From the NCBI GenBank assembly GCA_902495325.1, contig CABUWK010000034.1:1-25541 (forward strand): a stretch of DNA of 25,541 nucleotides. Reading direction: 5' to 3'. Position 1 is the first letter of the stretch. Each line of letters begins with the position of its first letter. Positions 1-7,327 of this stretch are shown in pieces. Position numbers and translations under genes: made by a program. The stretch comes from an uncultured Acidiphilium sp. GTDB lineage: Bacteria; Bacillota; Clostridia; Christensenellales; Borkfalkiaceae. The notes under the pieces were generated by a model. That model had not been told where the DNA came from and did not search any database. It saw only the letters and a program-made list of their open reading frames with translations.

Positions 1-54
1 TCTATTGATGTACGATCAAGTACTATCGATTTCGAAATCGGGAAAAATCATCGG
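1..54. repeat. Intergenic repeat, copy 1 (inverted relative to copy 2)
   Basis: These 54 bases are the exact reverse complement of 13684-13737. The unit contains the 12-bp palindrome GATTTCGAAATC (29-40). From base 34 onward the sequence also aligns in direct orientation with 13738-13774: both read GAAATCGGG, then an A-rich stretch, then CGGAAAA, AAGC and CTTTAAGG. Copy 1 and copy 2 therefore share a right-hand arm in the same direction, while the central segment (1-33 here) is flipped. The left arm expected by comparison with copy 2 would lie just outside the window. Confidence 0.85.
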
Positions 55-81
55 AAAATAAGCTCTTTAAGGCGCGAAGCG

Positions 82-191
82 TTTTTACGGATGAAAAATC
101 GCGTTTTGACAAGGCAAACACCCGAGATAATACTCTCTCGTATATTGAAGGGTGTTTAACACAGTCACAAACCGATTTTTCGCCGTAAAAA
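82..191. other. Long nested hairpin region (structured RNA or MITE-like insert)
   Basis: An outer inverted repeat pairs TTTTTACGG (82-90) plus GAAAAATCG (93-101) with CGATTTTTC (173-181) plus CCGTAAAAA (183-191), 18 pairs interrupted only by a small bulge. Inside it AAACACCC (116-123) pairs with GGGTGTTT (150-157), and inside that CGAGA can pair with TCTCG. The block separates two motifs that lie only a few bases apart in the related copy at 13.75 kb, so it may be an insertion of about 110-120 bp, or copy 2 may be a deletion. No protein is encoded. A promoter lies within it, so only the right half would be in the minE transcript. Confidence 0.5.
106..134 (+). promoter_or_regulatory. Promoter for the MinE-like gene
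   Basis: A perfect TTGACA at 106-111 is followed after 17 bases by AATACT (129-134, 4 of 6 matches to TATAAT). Transcription would start near 141, giving a leader of about 120 nt before the ATG at 261. The -10 region and start site lie between the arms of the inverted repeat AAACACCC/GGGTGTTT, so a protein or an extruded hairpin there could affect initiation. Confidence 0.55.
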
Positions 192-194
192 TAG

Positions 195-220
195 TTAGTG
201 ATAACGAATGCTAAGCCTAA
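195..220 (+). repeat. 26-bp direct repeat, copy 1
   Basis: This stretch matches 13778-13803 in the same orientation at 24 of 26 positions; the shared core is CGAATGCTAAGCCTAA. It lies 41 bases upstream of the MinE-like start codon. Copy 2 is not placed upstream of a rightward gene, so it is more likely a repeat-family block than a cis-regulatory element of minE. Local pairing differs between copies (ATAACGA/TCGTTAT here, AGCGAT/ATCGCT in copy 2), so no conserved fold is evident. Confidence 0.75.
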
Positions 221-260
221 GTCGATAAACTCGTTATTTTACCGGAAAGGGGGAGTGAAA

Positions 261-503
261 ATGAAAAGGGGACGTTCGGGCAGCGAAGTCAGGAGACTGA
301 AAAACGTGATCGAGTGCGATCGCATGTCTTTCACGGCGGAATCGATCGAGATGATCGTAAGAGATCTTGCGTCCGTAATGGGCGAATATTTTCACCTGAT
401 CGATATGCCGAAAATCGGAATCGCGGCGGAAGGTTCCGTTTATCGCATTACCGTAGAGGGAAAGGCTGACGCCCTGAAGTGTTTCGGCGCGATCCCGGGG
501 TGA
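261..503 (+). CDS. minE: MinE-like cell division topological specificity factor
   Basis: The product is 80 residues, the usual length for MinE. It has the family layout: a short basic N-terminus, then an RLK...ECDR segment (about residues 12-21) matching the start of the anti-MinCD helix, a helix ending in IVRDLASVMGEYFHL, and a beta-strand tail (PKIGIAAEGSVYRITVEG). In known systems MinE drives MinCD oscillation and restricts Z-ring formation to midcell. The start at 261 is chosen because AAAGGGGGAG precedes it; an upstream in-frame start at 198 has no such site. It is normally found next to minC/minD, which are not in this window, so it stands alone or belongs to a cluster left of the edge. 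It has its own promoter and a strong terminator. Similarity was judged by eye and is moderate. Confidence 0.6.
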   Translation: MKRGRSGSEVRRLKNVIECDRMSFTAESIEMIVRDLASVMGEYFHLIDMPKIGIAAEGSVYRITVEGKADALKCFGAIPG

Positions 504-537
504 TCCGCGCCGGGATAACCTGCGATCCGGATCACGT

Positions 538-576
538 AAAAAGGGTCTGCCCGATGCGCGGGCAGATCCTTTTCCC
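538..576. terminator. Bidirectional rho-independent terminator
   Basis: The stem GGTCTGCCCG / CGGGCAGATCC closes a loop of about five bases, with AAAA on the left and TTTT on the right. On the reverse strand the same stem is followed by CCCTTTTT. It can end both the minE transcript and the leftward HMA/ABC operon, whose last gene stops at 645. A further small hairpin (CCGGCTTAGCCGG core, about 581-602) lies between it and that stop. Confidence 0.85.
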
Positions 577-644
577 TTTCATCTCCGGCTTAGCCGGGAT
601 GGATTTAACTATGGCAAGCTTTAACGGTGTCCGGATTTTCTCGG

Positions 645-899
645 TTAACGGAAAAGACCGAATAAGCCTTTTTTTACGTATTCTTCCTCTTCGATTTTTC
701 CGACCCCGTAGCCACAATCGGCAATCGCCTTGCGCAGCTGATCGGCGTCGAGCGAAGTTTCGCTTAAGATCACCGCCTGCTTTTTTACGTGCGAGCAGGT
801 GATTTTTTTTGTCGGAAAACTTTTCCGGATCACGTCCGCCACGTGCGCTTCGCACATGCCGCAACGCATTCCTTCCACTTCTACCGTCGTTTTCTTCAT
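645..899 (-). CDS. Small heavy-metal-associated (HMA) domain protein
   Basis: An 84-residue single-domain protein of the HMA/CopZ type. The metal site GMRCGMC sits at about residues 10-16, in the expected loop after the first beta strand, followed by the helix AHVADVIRKSF and a ferredoxin-like fold. Such proteins bind Cu(I), Zn(II) or related ions and pass them to a transporter or regulator in the cytoplasm. The ATG at 899 is used because AAGGAGAG lies seven bases upstream; an in-frame TTG at 914 would sit on top of that ribosome site. It is the last gene of a leftward operon, 45 bases after an FtsX/MacB-type permease, which suggests a metal link for that ABC system. The metal is not determinable from sequence. 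The C-terminal tail (KKGLFGLFR) is a small amphipathic extension. Confidence 0.85.
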   Translation of the reverse strand: MKKTTVEVEGMRCGMCEAHVADVIRKSFPTKKITCSHVKKQAVILSETSLDADQLRKAIADCGYGVGKIEEEEYVKKGLFGLFR

Positions 900-944
900 A
901 ACACTCTCCTTCAATTCGTAAAATTTAAAAAACGGGAAATCGTT

Positions 945-3236
945 TTATTCCGCACCTTTTAAGGCTTCCACCATATCGATCTTCTTGTTTTTCTTCGCCA
1001 CGAGAAGGCTTACGAGAAGGCTTACGCCGACCACGAGGGCGATTGAAAGCAGATAGGACAGCGGGCTGATCGAAATTTTCATTTCGTATTCGGAAGCAAG
1101 TTTCGTAAGCAGATACGAAAGGGTGCCTACGCCGAGGGGAATGCCGATCAGAACGCCGAGCAACGTGACCCAAAGATTCTGCCCGATGAGAAGCCCGCCG
1201 ATCTTTTTATCCTTGAAACCGACGACTTTCAGCGTTGCCATTTCGCGATAGCGTTCGGTGTAACTCATCACGCCAAGATTATACAGCACGACGAGCCCGA
1301 GCACGAGCGCGGCGATCGTGCAGAGAACGATCATCATATTCATGATTTCCAGGAAGGAATCGAAAGAATCCATGATATCCTGTTTCGACTGTACGCTTTT
1401 GATCTCCGCCGCCGTAGCGATCTCCGATTTTTCCGTCGAGGTGTAAACGGAATCGATCTTATATCCGAAAGAGATCGAATCGGCGTATTCTTTGCTCATT
1501 ACGATGTTTTCGCTGATCGAGCGGATGACCCCTGCGACGACGAAATCGTACGTTTTGTCGCTTCCGTAGGGGCTGATCTCCAGGTGAGATCCTTCTTTTA
1601 AATGGAATTCGTCGGAAAGGCGGGTGCAGACGTAAACCCCTTTTCCCGAAAGGGATACATAGCGGTTGTCGTGATCGGGGAAGCGCACTTTGTCGTGCGG
1701 GAGGTTGTAAACGTCCACGGAGATCGTTTTTTCGCCGAGCTCGCATGCGACGCTCGCGCTCCAGTCTCCGTCGTATCCGGTTACGACGGCTTCTCTCTGT
1801 TCCGTCGTGGCGTCCTCTGCAAGATAGATGCGGGAAGAATACTGCATGGCGCCGTTGTAATAAACGTCGAGGAAGGAGTTCATGGAGTCTTTTATCCCGA
1901 ACACCGCGATGATGATCAGGCTGCAACCTATGATGCCGAGAAGGCTCATCAGCGTTCTCGCCTTGTGCCGCATGATATCCCGCATGTTCCAGCGCGTGCC
2001 GAAGGAAAATTTATGCCAGAGCTTCGTTTTTTCCATCGCGAGCTTTTTCATTTTTTTCGGGGTGTAAGGTCTCAGGGCGTCCGCTGCGGTGCCGGAGAGC
2101 ATTTTGCGGACGGAGAGGAATCCGATAAACGTAAGCCCTGCGACGATCGCCGCTAAGATCAGTATGCAGAACCACGGCATGTAAAGTTTCCATTCCGGCA
2201 TGTCGAAATAGGTGCCCATGGATCCGTTCGGGTTCATGATGAACCATGCCACGAAATAGCCGAGCCCGATCCCGAGCAGCGATCCGACAAGCCCGATCGA
2301 AAAGGCGTAAGACGTGTAGTGCGCCGTGATCTTGCGGTCGGTAAAACCGAGAGCTTTCAGCGTTCCGATCTGCGTTTTTTCTTTTGCCGTAAGGCGGTGC
2401 ATGGTAGTTACCATCGTTAAAACGGCGATCAGAAGGAAGATGACGGGAAGAACGGATCCCATCGTTTTGCCTTCTTCCGCTTCGCCCTGCGCCTGCGCGT
2501 AAGAAGTATTCTCGTCTCTGGTGAGAACGAGCGTCGTTTTCCCGAGGGCTTTGTTTACGGCTTCTTTGAATTCCGTTTTTTCGCCGCCGCCGATCACTTT
2601 GATCTGCGGATAATACTCGATCGGCAGAACGCTTTTCAGCATGGCGGGGGAAACATAGGCAAACCCGTGTTTCGTATAGTCGGGCATCAGCTGCGTTTCG
2701 TCACGCGTGCAGATCAGGTTGTCTCCCGAACGGATCAGACCTTCCACCTTGCCGCGGAACACGAAAGCCTGGTAGGAAAGGGTGAGTTCGTCTCCCACCG
2801 AAATGCCGTTTACGTCCGCATATTTTACGGAAAGCCAGATGCCGTTTACGCTCGTTTCGTCGTAAGCGGCTCCGCGCTCCGTCATGAACGAGGCGATCGT
2901 TTTGTCTTCGGTAACGCTGAGGGAAAGGGTGTCGCCCTTTGTGTTTTCGTTATTTCCGCCGACGTCCGCCGTAACGGAGAGAAAACGGCAGGCTTTTTCC
3001 ACGCCGGAGATGGCACGGATCTTGTCCGTGTCCGCCGCGGTGTATCCGCTTTCGTCGATCAGCGTGTAATCGGCAAGCCCCGTCGCTTCGAAAAAAGTGC
3101 TCGTGTTCTTTTCGATTCTGTACCACTCCATATTGAATCCGACAAAAATGCCGATTCCGATGGCGATCATCACGATCATGGAGATGAATTGCGCTTTGTA
3201 AACGCCCATCGTGCGCCATAATTTCTTCAGCAGCAT
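945..3236 (-). CDS. ABC transporter permease, FtsX/MacB type, double domain
   Basis: A 763-residue membrane protein. One N-terminal helix (about residues 20-40) is followed by an external MacB_PCD-like domain (to about 265). A three-helix FtsX domain follows (about 270-395, containing KEKTQIGTLKALGFTDRKI). A second helix/external unit precedes a C-terminal FtsX domain (about 635-760, with TERYREMATLKVVGFKDKKI). This duplicated layout is typical of the large Firmicutes permeases that work alone with one ATPase, often in peptide or lipoprotein handling or envelope stress. The start at 3236 is chosen because it lies two bases after the ATPase stop at 3238, indicating translational coupling; upstream in-frame starts would overlap the ATPase. 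The substrate is unknown; the neighbouring HMA protein hints at metals but does not prove it. Confidence 0.88.
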   Translation of the reverse strand: MLLKKLWRTMGVYKAQFISMIVMIAIGIGIFVGFNMEWYRIEKNTSTFFEATGLADYTLIDESGYTAADTDKIRAISGVEKACRFLSVTADVGGNNENTKGDTLSLSVTEDKTIASFMTERGAAYDETSVNGIWLSVKYADVNGISVGDELTLSYQAFVFRGKVEGLIRSGDNLICTRDETQLMPDYTKHGFAYVSPAMLKSVLPIEYYPQIKVIGGGEKTEFKEAVNKALGKTTLVLTRDENTSYAQAQGEAEEGKTMGSVLPVIFLLIAVLTMVTTMHRLTAKEKTQIGTLKALGFTDRKITAHYTSYAFSIGLVGSLLGIGLGYFVAWFIMNPNGSMGTYFDMPEWKLYMPWFCILILAAIVAGLTFIGFLSVRKMLSGTAADALRPYTPKKMKKLAMEKTKLWHKFSFGTRWNMRDIMRHKARTLMSLLGIIGCSLIIIAVFGIKDSMNSFLDVYYNGAMQYSSRIYLAEDATTEQREAVVTGYDGDWSASVACELGEKTISVDVYNLPHDKVRFPDHDNRYVSLSGKGVYVCTRLSDEFHLKEGSHLEISPYGSDKTYDFVVAGVIRSISENIVMSKEYADSISFGYKIDSVYTSTEKSEIATAAEIKSVQSKQDIMDSFDSFLEIMNMMIVLCTIAALVLGLVVLYNLGVMSYTERYREMATLKVVGFKDKKIGGLLIGQNLWVTLLGVLIGIPLGVGTLSYLLTKLASEYEMKISISPLSYLLSIALVVGVSLLVSLLVAKKNKKIDMVEALKGAE

Positions 3237-3237
3237 A

Positions 3238-3939
3238 TTACCAGTCCACCTCGTCGGCACTCATCGGGTTTGCCTGTTCTTCCACCGATTTTATCTTTCC
3301 GTTTTTCACGCGGACGATCACGTCCGCCATTTTCGCGATGTTCTGGTTATGCGTTACGATCACAATGGCTTTTCCGTAGTTTTTCGCCATGGAAAGAAGA
3401 AGTTTCAGCACGAGGACGCCCGTTTCGGAATCGAGCGCGCCGGTCGGTTCGTCGCAGAGAAGGATCTTCGGGTTTTTCGCAAGCGCTCTCGCAATGGAAA
3501 CGCGCTGCTGTTCGCCGCCCGACAGTTCGGAAGGGAAGTTGTTCAGGTGATCGGCAAGCCCTACTTCCGAGATCATTTTTTCCGCGGAGAGGGCGTTCGG
3601 AGCGATCTCCTTTACGAGGGCTACGTTTTCTTTTACCGTGAGGGTGGGGATAAGATTGTAAAACTGAAAAACGAATCCGACGGTAGCCGCGCGGTAAGCG
3701 GCAAGTTCGTCGCCGGAAAGGGTGGAGATGTCTTTCCCGTCCACTATGATCTGTCCGCTTGTGGGGCTGTCAAGTCCGCCGAGAAGGTTTAAAAGTGTGC
3801 TTTTGCCTGCGCCGCTCGGTCCTAAAATAACGATAAACTTTCCTTCGCCGAGCGAAAGATTTACATTGTCGAGGGCTTTTTGTTCATGATCGCCGCTTTG
3901 ATACACGCGGCTTACGTTTTTTAATTCTACGATAGCCAT
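3238..3939 (-). CDS. ABC transporter ATP-binding protein (MacB/LolD-like)
   Basis: A 233-residue ATPase with every hallmark: Walker A GPSGAGKST (about 40-48), Q-loop in FVFQFYN, signature LSGGEQQR (about 139-146), Walker B ILLCDEPTG (about 159-167) and the switch histidine in IVIVTHNQ. The pattern belongs to the MacB/LolD/FtsE branch that pairs with FtsX-type permeases. The ATG at 3939 follows AAAGGAATTT; longer in-frame starts (to 3984) lack a ribosome site. It is the first gene of the three-gene leftward operon ATPase-permease-HMA. It should energise the permease encoded immediately downstream, acting mechanically from the cytoplasmic side. Confidence 0.93.
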   Translation of the reverse strand: MAIVELKNVSRVYQSGDHEQKALDNVNLSLGEGKFIVILGPSGAGKSTLLNLLGGLDSPTSGQIIVDGKDISTLSGDELAAYRAATVGFVFQFYNLIPTLTVKENVALVKEIAPNALSAEKMISEVGLADHLNNFPSELSGGEQQRVSIARALAKNPKILLCDEPTGALDSETGVLVLKLLLSMAKNYGKAIVIVTHNQNIAKMADVIVRVKNGKIKSVEEQANPMSADEVDW

Positions 3940-3997
3940 AAATTCCTTTGCCGGCGGAAACGGTATGGTCGCCGGAAATTGCAATAGATTTGATCGG

Positions 3998-4027
3998 TTT
4001 TATATTTAGTTAGCTATAGCTAACCGA
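3998..4027 (-). promoter_or_regulatory. Putative promoter/operator of the ABC-HMA operon
   Basis: The perfect 16-bp palindrome GTTAGCTATAGCTAAC (4009-4024) lies about 70 bases upstream of the ATPase start. On the reverse strand a TATAAA (4003-3998) can act as a -10 and TCGGTT (4027-4022) as a weak -35 with an 18-base spacer, so the palindrome would sit between them, a typical repressor position. The half-site GGTTAG resembles half of DtxR/IdeR-type boxes, but the centre is too long for the standard 19-bp box. The regulator is not encoded next to it. Confidence 0.45.
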
Positions 4028-4035
4028 TGGCGCGA

Positions 4036-4076
4036 AAATTCCTCCGCCTTGCGATCCGGGATCGGGGAGCGGAGGA
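4036..4076 (-). terminator. Probable terminator of the feo operon
   Basis: Read leftward, TCCTCCGC (4076-4069) pairs with GCGGAGGA (4047-4040) and is followed by ATTTT. A second, longer hairpin (TTCCGGAAG / CTTCCGGAA, about 4082-4118) precedes it, directly after the stop of the Cys-rich gene. The U tract is short, so termination may be partial, and some transcripts could read into the ABC operon. Confidence 0.5.
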
Positions 4077-4122
4077 TGTTTTCCGGAAGCCTTTCCGTTT
4101 GCGGGAAGACTTCCGGAATGGA

Positions 4123-4302
4123 TTACTTTTTCGTGCGGTCCTGCGTGTTTGTATGCGTATGTGTGCAACCGGAGCAGTGAGAACAGTCTCCGCCGCAATC
4201 GCCGGAACATTTTCCTTGTTTCTTTCTGATCACGGAGGCGACGGCAACGCCGATCACCACAGCCGCACAGGCTACGATAAGAATGATTTCCGGAATACCC
4301 AT
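4123..4302 (-). CDS. FeoB-associated Cys-rich membrane protein
   Basis: A 59-residue protein: one N-terminal membrane helix (IPEIILIVACAAVVIGVAVA) followed by a basic stop-transfer (RKK) and a tail dense in Cys and His (CSGDCGGDCSHCSGC, then HTHT). This is the layout of the small FeoB-associated Cys-rich family found directly downstream of feoB in many Firmicutes. Its role is not established; metal binding at the cytoplasmic exit or entry of FeoB is the usual suggestion. The ATG at 4302 has GGAG ten bases upstream; an in-frame GTG at 4311 sits almost on the ribosome site and is less likely. The gene begins 17 bases after the feoB stop. Confidence 0.88.
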   Translation of the reverse strand: MGIPEIILIVACAAVVIGVAVASVIRKKQGKCSGDCGGDCSHCSGCTHTHTNTQDRTKK

Positions 4303-4319
4303 AACTCTCACGCTCCTTT

Positions 4320-6809
4320 TCAGTCTTTCACGAGCGCCTGTTTTTTATTGCGCATCACGATGAACGCAATGACAGCCGCCAAAGCCGCGCCCCAGATAAA
4401 CACCGTCCACCACCAGGTTCCGACGGTATATACCATCGAAGCCACGATATAGGAAGTTGCGATCCAGAAGAGAAGGGTCCCTTTATAGCGGGCTTTGTCC
4501 CCGAGTTCGGCTTTTGCCGTGGCAACCGCCGCAAAGCAGGGGATCGTAGTCATGTTGAAGGCGATGAAAGCGATGATCGCGGGAACGGTGATGCCCGTAG
4601 CCATGATCATTGCCTGCACGGCGTCGACGCCGTCTTCCGCCCAGATATCGAGCGCGCCGAAGTCTTTACCGGCGGTAAGGATCAGGCATGCGCCGAGAGT
4701 GGCGAAGGTGCTGATAACGTTTTCTTTCGCGATGAGACCCGCAACGGCGGCAACCACGAACACCCAGCCGTATTTACCGAGCTGACTGCCGAAGCCGAGC
4801 GGCGTGAAGATGGGCTGAACGAGTTTGCTGATCCCGGCAAGGATACTGTTGTCGATCTCGGTATCGTCCAGGAAGGACCAGTCGAAACCGAAGTGGGAAA
4901 GAACCCAGATCAGAATGGTGGAAGCAAGGATAATGGTGAAAGCTTTCTTGACGAAGTGTTTCGTTTTATCCCAAAGGTGAGCCATCAGGTTCCTGAACTG
5001 AGGAACGTGATAGGCGGGGAGTTCCATGATAAACGGAGGCGTTTCCCCTTTCAGGGTGGTGCCTCTCATCAGAAGCACGCTGATGATCGCCGTAACGATA
5101 CCGAGCAGATACATGCCGTAGGTGATGAGATCGGCTTTGCCGATTCCGAAATAAGCCACGATAGCGCCAGCGCAGGCGGTAAGGATAGGCAGTTTCGCGC
5201 CGCAGGAGAAGAAGGGGATCACGCGGACGGTTGCCGTTCTTTCTTTCTCGTCGGCAAGCGTTCTCGTGTTGATCATTGCGGGAACGGAACATCCGAAGCC
5301 CATGATCATCGGCATGAACGCTCTGCCGGAAAGACCGAATTTTCTGAACGCTCTGTCGAGAATGAACGCGATACGCGCCATGTAGCCGGAGTCTTCGAGA
5401 ATGGAGAAGAAGAGGAAGAGTACGAGGATCGGGGGAAGGAAGGAAAGCACTGCGGCAAGACCTTCGATGATACCGTCGTTGATAAGACCTTTTGCCCATT
5501 CCGCCATGTTCGAATCTTCCACGAGACCTTTGATACCCGTCCAGCCGCCGATGCCGCCTTCGGTGATCTCGCCTACGATCATGTTATTCCACACGTTGTT
5601 GACGATCACGCCGGGGGAGAAGATCGCGCCGTCATAAACGCATTCGAGCCATCTTCTACCGTACGATTCTTTCTGTACGTGGATCTTGTTGCCGTCTTCG
5701 TCGGTCGCATAAATGACGTTGCCGGCTTCGTCCTTCTTTACGATGGGTTCGCCGTTTTCGTCTTCTTTTACCTGACCGATTTCGTCAAGTTCGTATTCGG
5801 GCTCCCATTCCCAGTCGCCGTTTTCGTCCTTTTCCCAGAAAGCTTCCATATCGGAAAGCCCGGGCATCCATGCCTGATCTTCGGTAAAACCGTTGATAAA
5901 GAAGAGGTTTTCGGAGAAGGTGAGGTGGAAGATGAGGAACAGCACGGCAAGGAAAATGGGGATACCCCAGATCTTGTGCGTCAGGACCTTATCCGCTTTG
6001 TCCGAAGCGGTCATCTTGAATTTATCGGTGTTCTTTTTCGTTACGACGGGCGCGAAATGTTTGGATATGTACTTATATCTCGCGTCGGCGACCAGGGCTT
6101 CGAAATCGTTGCCGAAAACGTCGTCTTTAAAGGTTTTCTTGAACGCGGCGACCATTCCGAGCGTCTCGTTATGCATCTTCACTTCGAGTTCGTCGCCTTC
6201 CACGAGCTTGATCGCATGGAAGAGGGGATTTTCGACTTTCTGACCTTCGAGGGCGATCTTCACGTCGCCGATCAGGTGCATAAGAGCGGTGTCCTGAAGA
6301 ACGGTGGTTCCCTTGCGGATCTTCTTGCTTTCGTTATAAGCTTTGTCCATCAGTTCTTTCAAGCCGTCTTCTTTCAGTGCGGAAATCTTGACGACGGGGA
6401 TGCCGAGCCTTCTTTCGAGTTCTTTCGCATCGATCTTGTCGCCCGCCTTTTCCACGGCGTCCATCATGTTGAGGGCGATCACCATGGGAACGTCGATCTC
6501 CATGATCTGCGTGGTAAGGTAAAGGTTACGCTCTAAGTTTGTTGCGTCAACAATGTTGATCACGCAGTCCGGCTTTTCGTCAAGCACGTAATTTCTCGCG
6601 ATCACTTCTTCCGGCGTATAAGGAGAAAGGGAATAAATACCGGGAAGGTCGACGATCGCGACGGGTTCCGCGCATTTCTTGTAAACGCCGTCCCTCTTGT
6701 CTACGGTTACGCCGGGCCAGTTGCCGACGTGTGCGGTGGATCCCGTTAAACTGTTGAAAAGCGTTGTCTTTCCGCAGTTCGGGTTGCCCGCAAGGGCAAA
6801 TCTTTTCAT
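4320..6809 (-). CDS. feoB: Ferrous iron transport protein B (FeoB)
   Basis: An 829-residue Fe(II) transporter with an N-terminal G domain: G1 GNPNCGKTT (about residues 8-16), G3 DLPG (about 54-57), G4 NMMD (about 114-117). Next come a GDI-like helical region, a first membrane helix near 283-300, and the gate region (LEDSGYMAR, MGFGCSVPA, FFSCGAKLP) with the usual polytopic core. GTP-regulated Fe(II) uptake across the cytoplasmic membrane is the known function. The start at 6809 is chosen because GGAGG lies just upstream and the ATG shares its first base with the feoA stop (TAATG). Odd feature: between the first helix and the conserved core lies an insertion of about 80-100 residues (roughly 310-395), strongly acidic, containing DENG, DENG, DEAG and DEDG. 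Most FeoB proteins have a short loop here. Confidence 0.96.
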   Translation of the reverse strand: MKRFALAGNPNCGKTTLFNSLTGSTAHVGNWPGVTVDKRDGVYKKCAEPVAIVDLPGIYSLSPYTPEEVIARNYVLDEKPDCVINIVDATNLERNLYLTTQIMEIDVPMVIALNMMDAVEKAGDKIDAKELERRLGIPVVKISALKEDGLKELMDKAYNESKKIRKGTTVLQDTALMHLIGDVKIALEGQKVENPLFHAIKLVEGDELEVKMHNETLGMVAAFKKTFKDDVFGNDFEALVADARYKYISKHFAPVVTKKNTDKFKMTASDKADKVLTHKIWGIPIFLAVLFLIFHLTFSENLFFINGFTEDQAWMPGLSDMEAFWEKDENGDWEWEPEYELDEIGQVKEDENGEPIVKKDEAGNVIYATDEDGNKIHVQKESYGRRWLECVYDGAIFSPGVIVNNVWNNMIVGEITEGGIGGWTGIKGLVEDSNMAEWAKGLINDGIIEGLAAVLSFLPPILVLFLFFSILEDSGYMARIAFILDRAFRKFGLSGRAFMPMIMGFGCSVPAMINTRTLADEKERTATVRVIPFFSCGAKLPILTACAGAIVAYFGIGKADLITYGMYLLGIVTAIISVLLMRGTTLKGETPPFIMELPAYHVPQFRNLMAHLWDKTKHFVKKAFTIILASTILIWVLSHFGFDWSFLDDTEIDNSILAGISKLVQPIFTPLGFGSQLGKYGWVFVVAAVAGLIAKENVISTFATLGACLILTAGKDFGALDIWAEDGVDAVQAMIMATGITVPAIIAFIAFNMTTIPCFAAVATAKAELGDKARYKGTLLFWIATSYIVASMVYTVGTWWWTVFIWGAALAAVIAFIVMRNKKQALVKD

Positions 6810-7042
6810 TATTTCGTTACCTCCATATTCACGCATAACGCTTCCGTTTTACGCAATGTAAGCTCGTAGCCTCTGATCGTTACTTCGATCGGATCGCCGA
6901 GCGGAGCTTTCTTTCTCAGGCAGATATCCGCCCCCGGGGTGATACCCATATCGAATAAACGCCTTTTGATTTTTCCTTCGCCGGTCACGGATTTTACCGT
7001 TCCGCTTTCGCCGACGTTGAAAAGATCGAGTGTCTTTTCCAT
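6809..7042 (-). CDS. feoA: FeoA family protein (proximal to feoB)
   Basis: A 77-residue SH3-like FeoA protein. It shows the family pattern: KRRLFDMGITPGADI (about 29-43), then APLGDPIEVTIRGYELTLRKTEA, the stretch that forms the small beta barrel. FeoA supports FeoB activity, probably by contact with its cytoplasmic part. The ATG at 7042 is preceded by AAAGGAGA; the reading frame extends upstream without a usable start. It overlaps feoB by one base, and the feoB ribosome site lies within its last codons, so the two are translationally coupled. It is the second of two feoA genes in the operon. Confidence 0.93.
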   Translation of the reverse strand: MEKTLDLFNVGESGTVKSVTGEGKIKRRLFDMGITPGADICLRKKAPLGDPIEVTIRGYELTLRKTEALCVNMEVTK

Positions 7043-7094
7043 TTTTATGTTCTCCTTTTTCGATTTCTTTATCTGGCGCCCGCCTGTTTTCGTT

Positions 7095-7307
7095 TCAGGC
7101 GACGAAGATTTTTGTGGAAAGATCGCTGTCAAGGGCAATCCTGCCGTCTTTGATCTTGCATACGACCGTTCCGCCGCTTTGCGACAGCACGGTGATTTCT
7201 CCGTTTACGGTGATCCCGAGGCTTTCGAGATGTTTTTTGAGTTTTTCGTCGGCGGAGATCCGGACGATTTTCAACTGTTTGTTGATCGGCGCGATGACTA
7301 TCGGCAT
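7095..7307 (-). CDS. feoA: FeoA family protein (first gene of the feo operon)
   Basis: A 70-residue FeoA-type protein with KLKKHLESLGITVNGEITVLSQ followed by a VVCKIKDGRIALD strand pair, the SH3-like core. It is shorter and diverged from the second copy, a common arrangement in clostridial feo operons. AAAGGAGCG lies just upstream of the ATG at 7307. It is the first gene after the strong leftward promoter near 7370; the gap to the second feoA is 52 bases. Whether both FeoA copies bind FeoB or one has a regulatory role cannot be told from sequence. Confidence 0.9.
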   Translation of the reverse strand: MPIVIAPINKQLKIVRISADEKLKKHLESLGITVNGEITVLSQSGGTVVCKIKDGRIALDSDLSTKIFVA

Positions 7308-7327
7308 AATGCGCTCCTTTGACTTAA

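Noticed and set aside
195..245. Possible riboswitch or integron attC-like site upstream of minE
   Set aside because: No known riboswitch core or attC core site pattern is visible, and the sister copy at 13.78 kb is not upstream of a gene in the same direction.
4009..4024. Classic DtxR/IdeR or Fur box at the ABC operon
   Set aside because: Half-sites resemble GGTTAG/CTAACC but the spacing is longer than the 19-bp consensus; kept only as an unassigned palindrome.
4893..6536. Long rightward open frame (547 codons) opposite feoB
   Set aside because: It lies wholly antisense to a well-conserved feoB with all its motifs; its product is low-complexity in His/Phe/Asp and has no ribosome site. It is a mirror of feoB codon bias.
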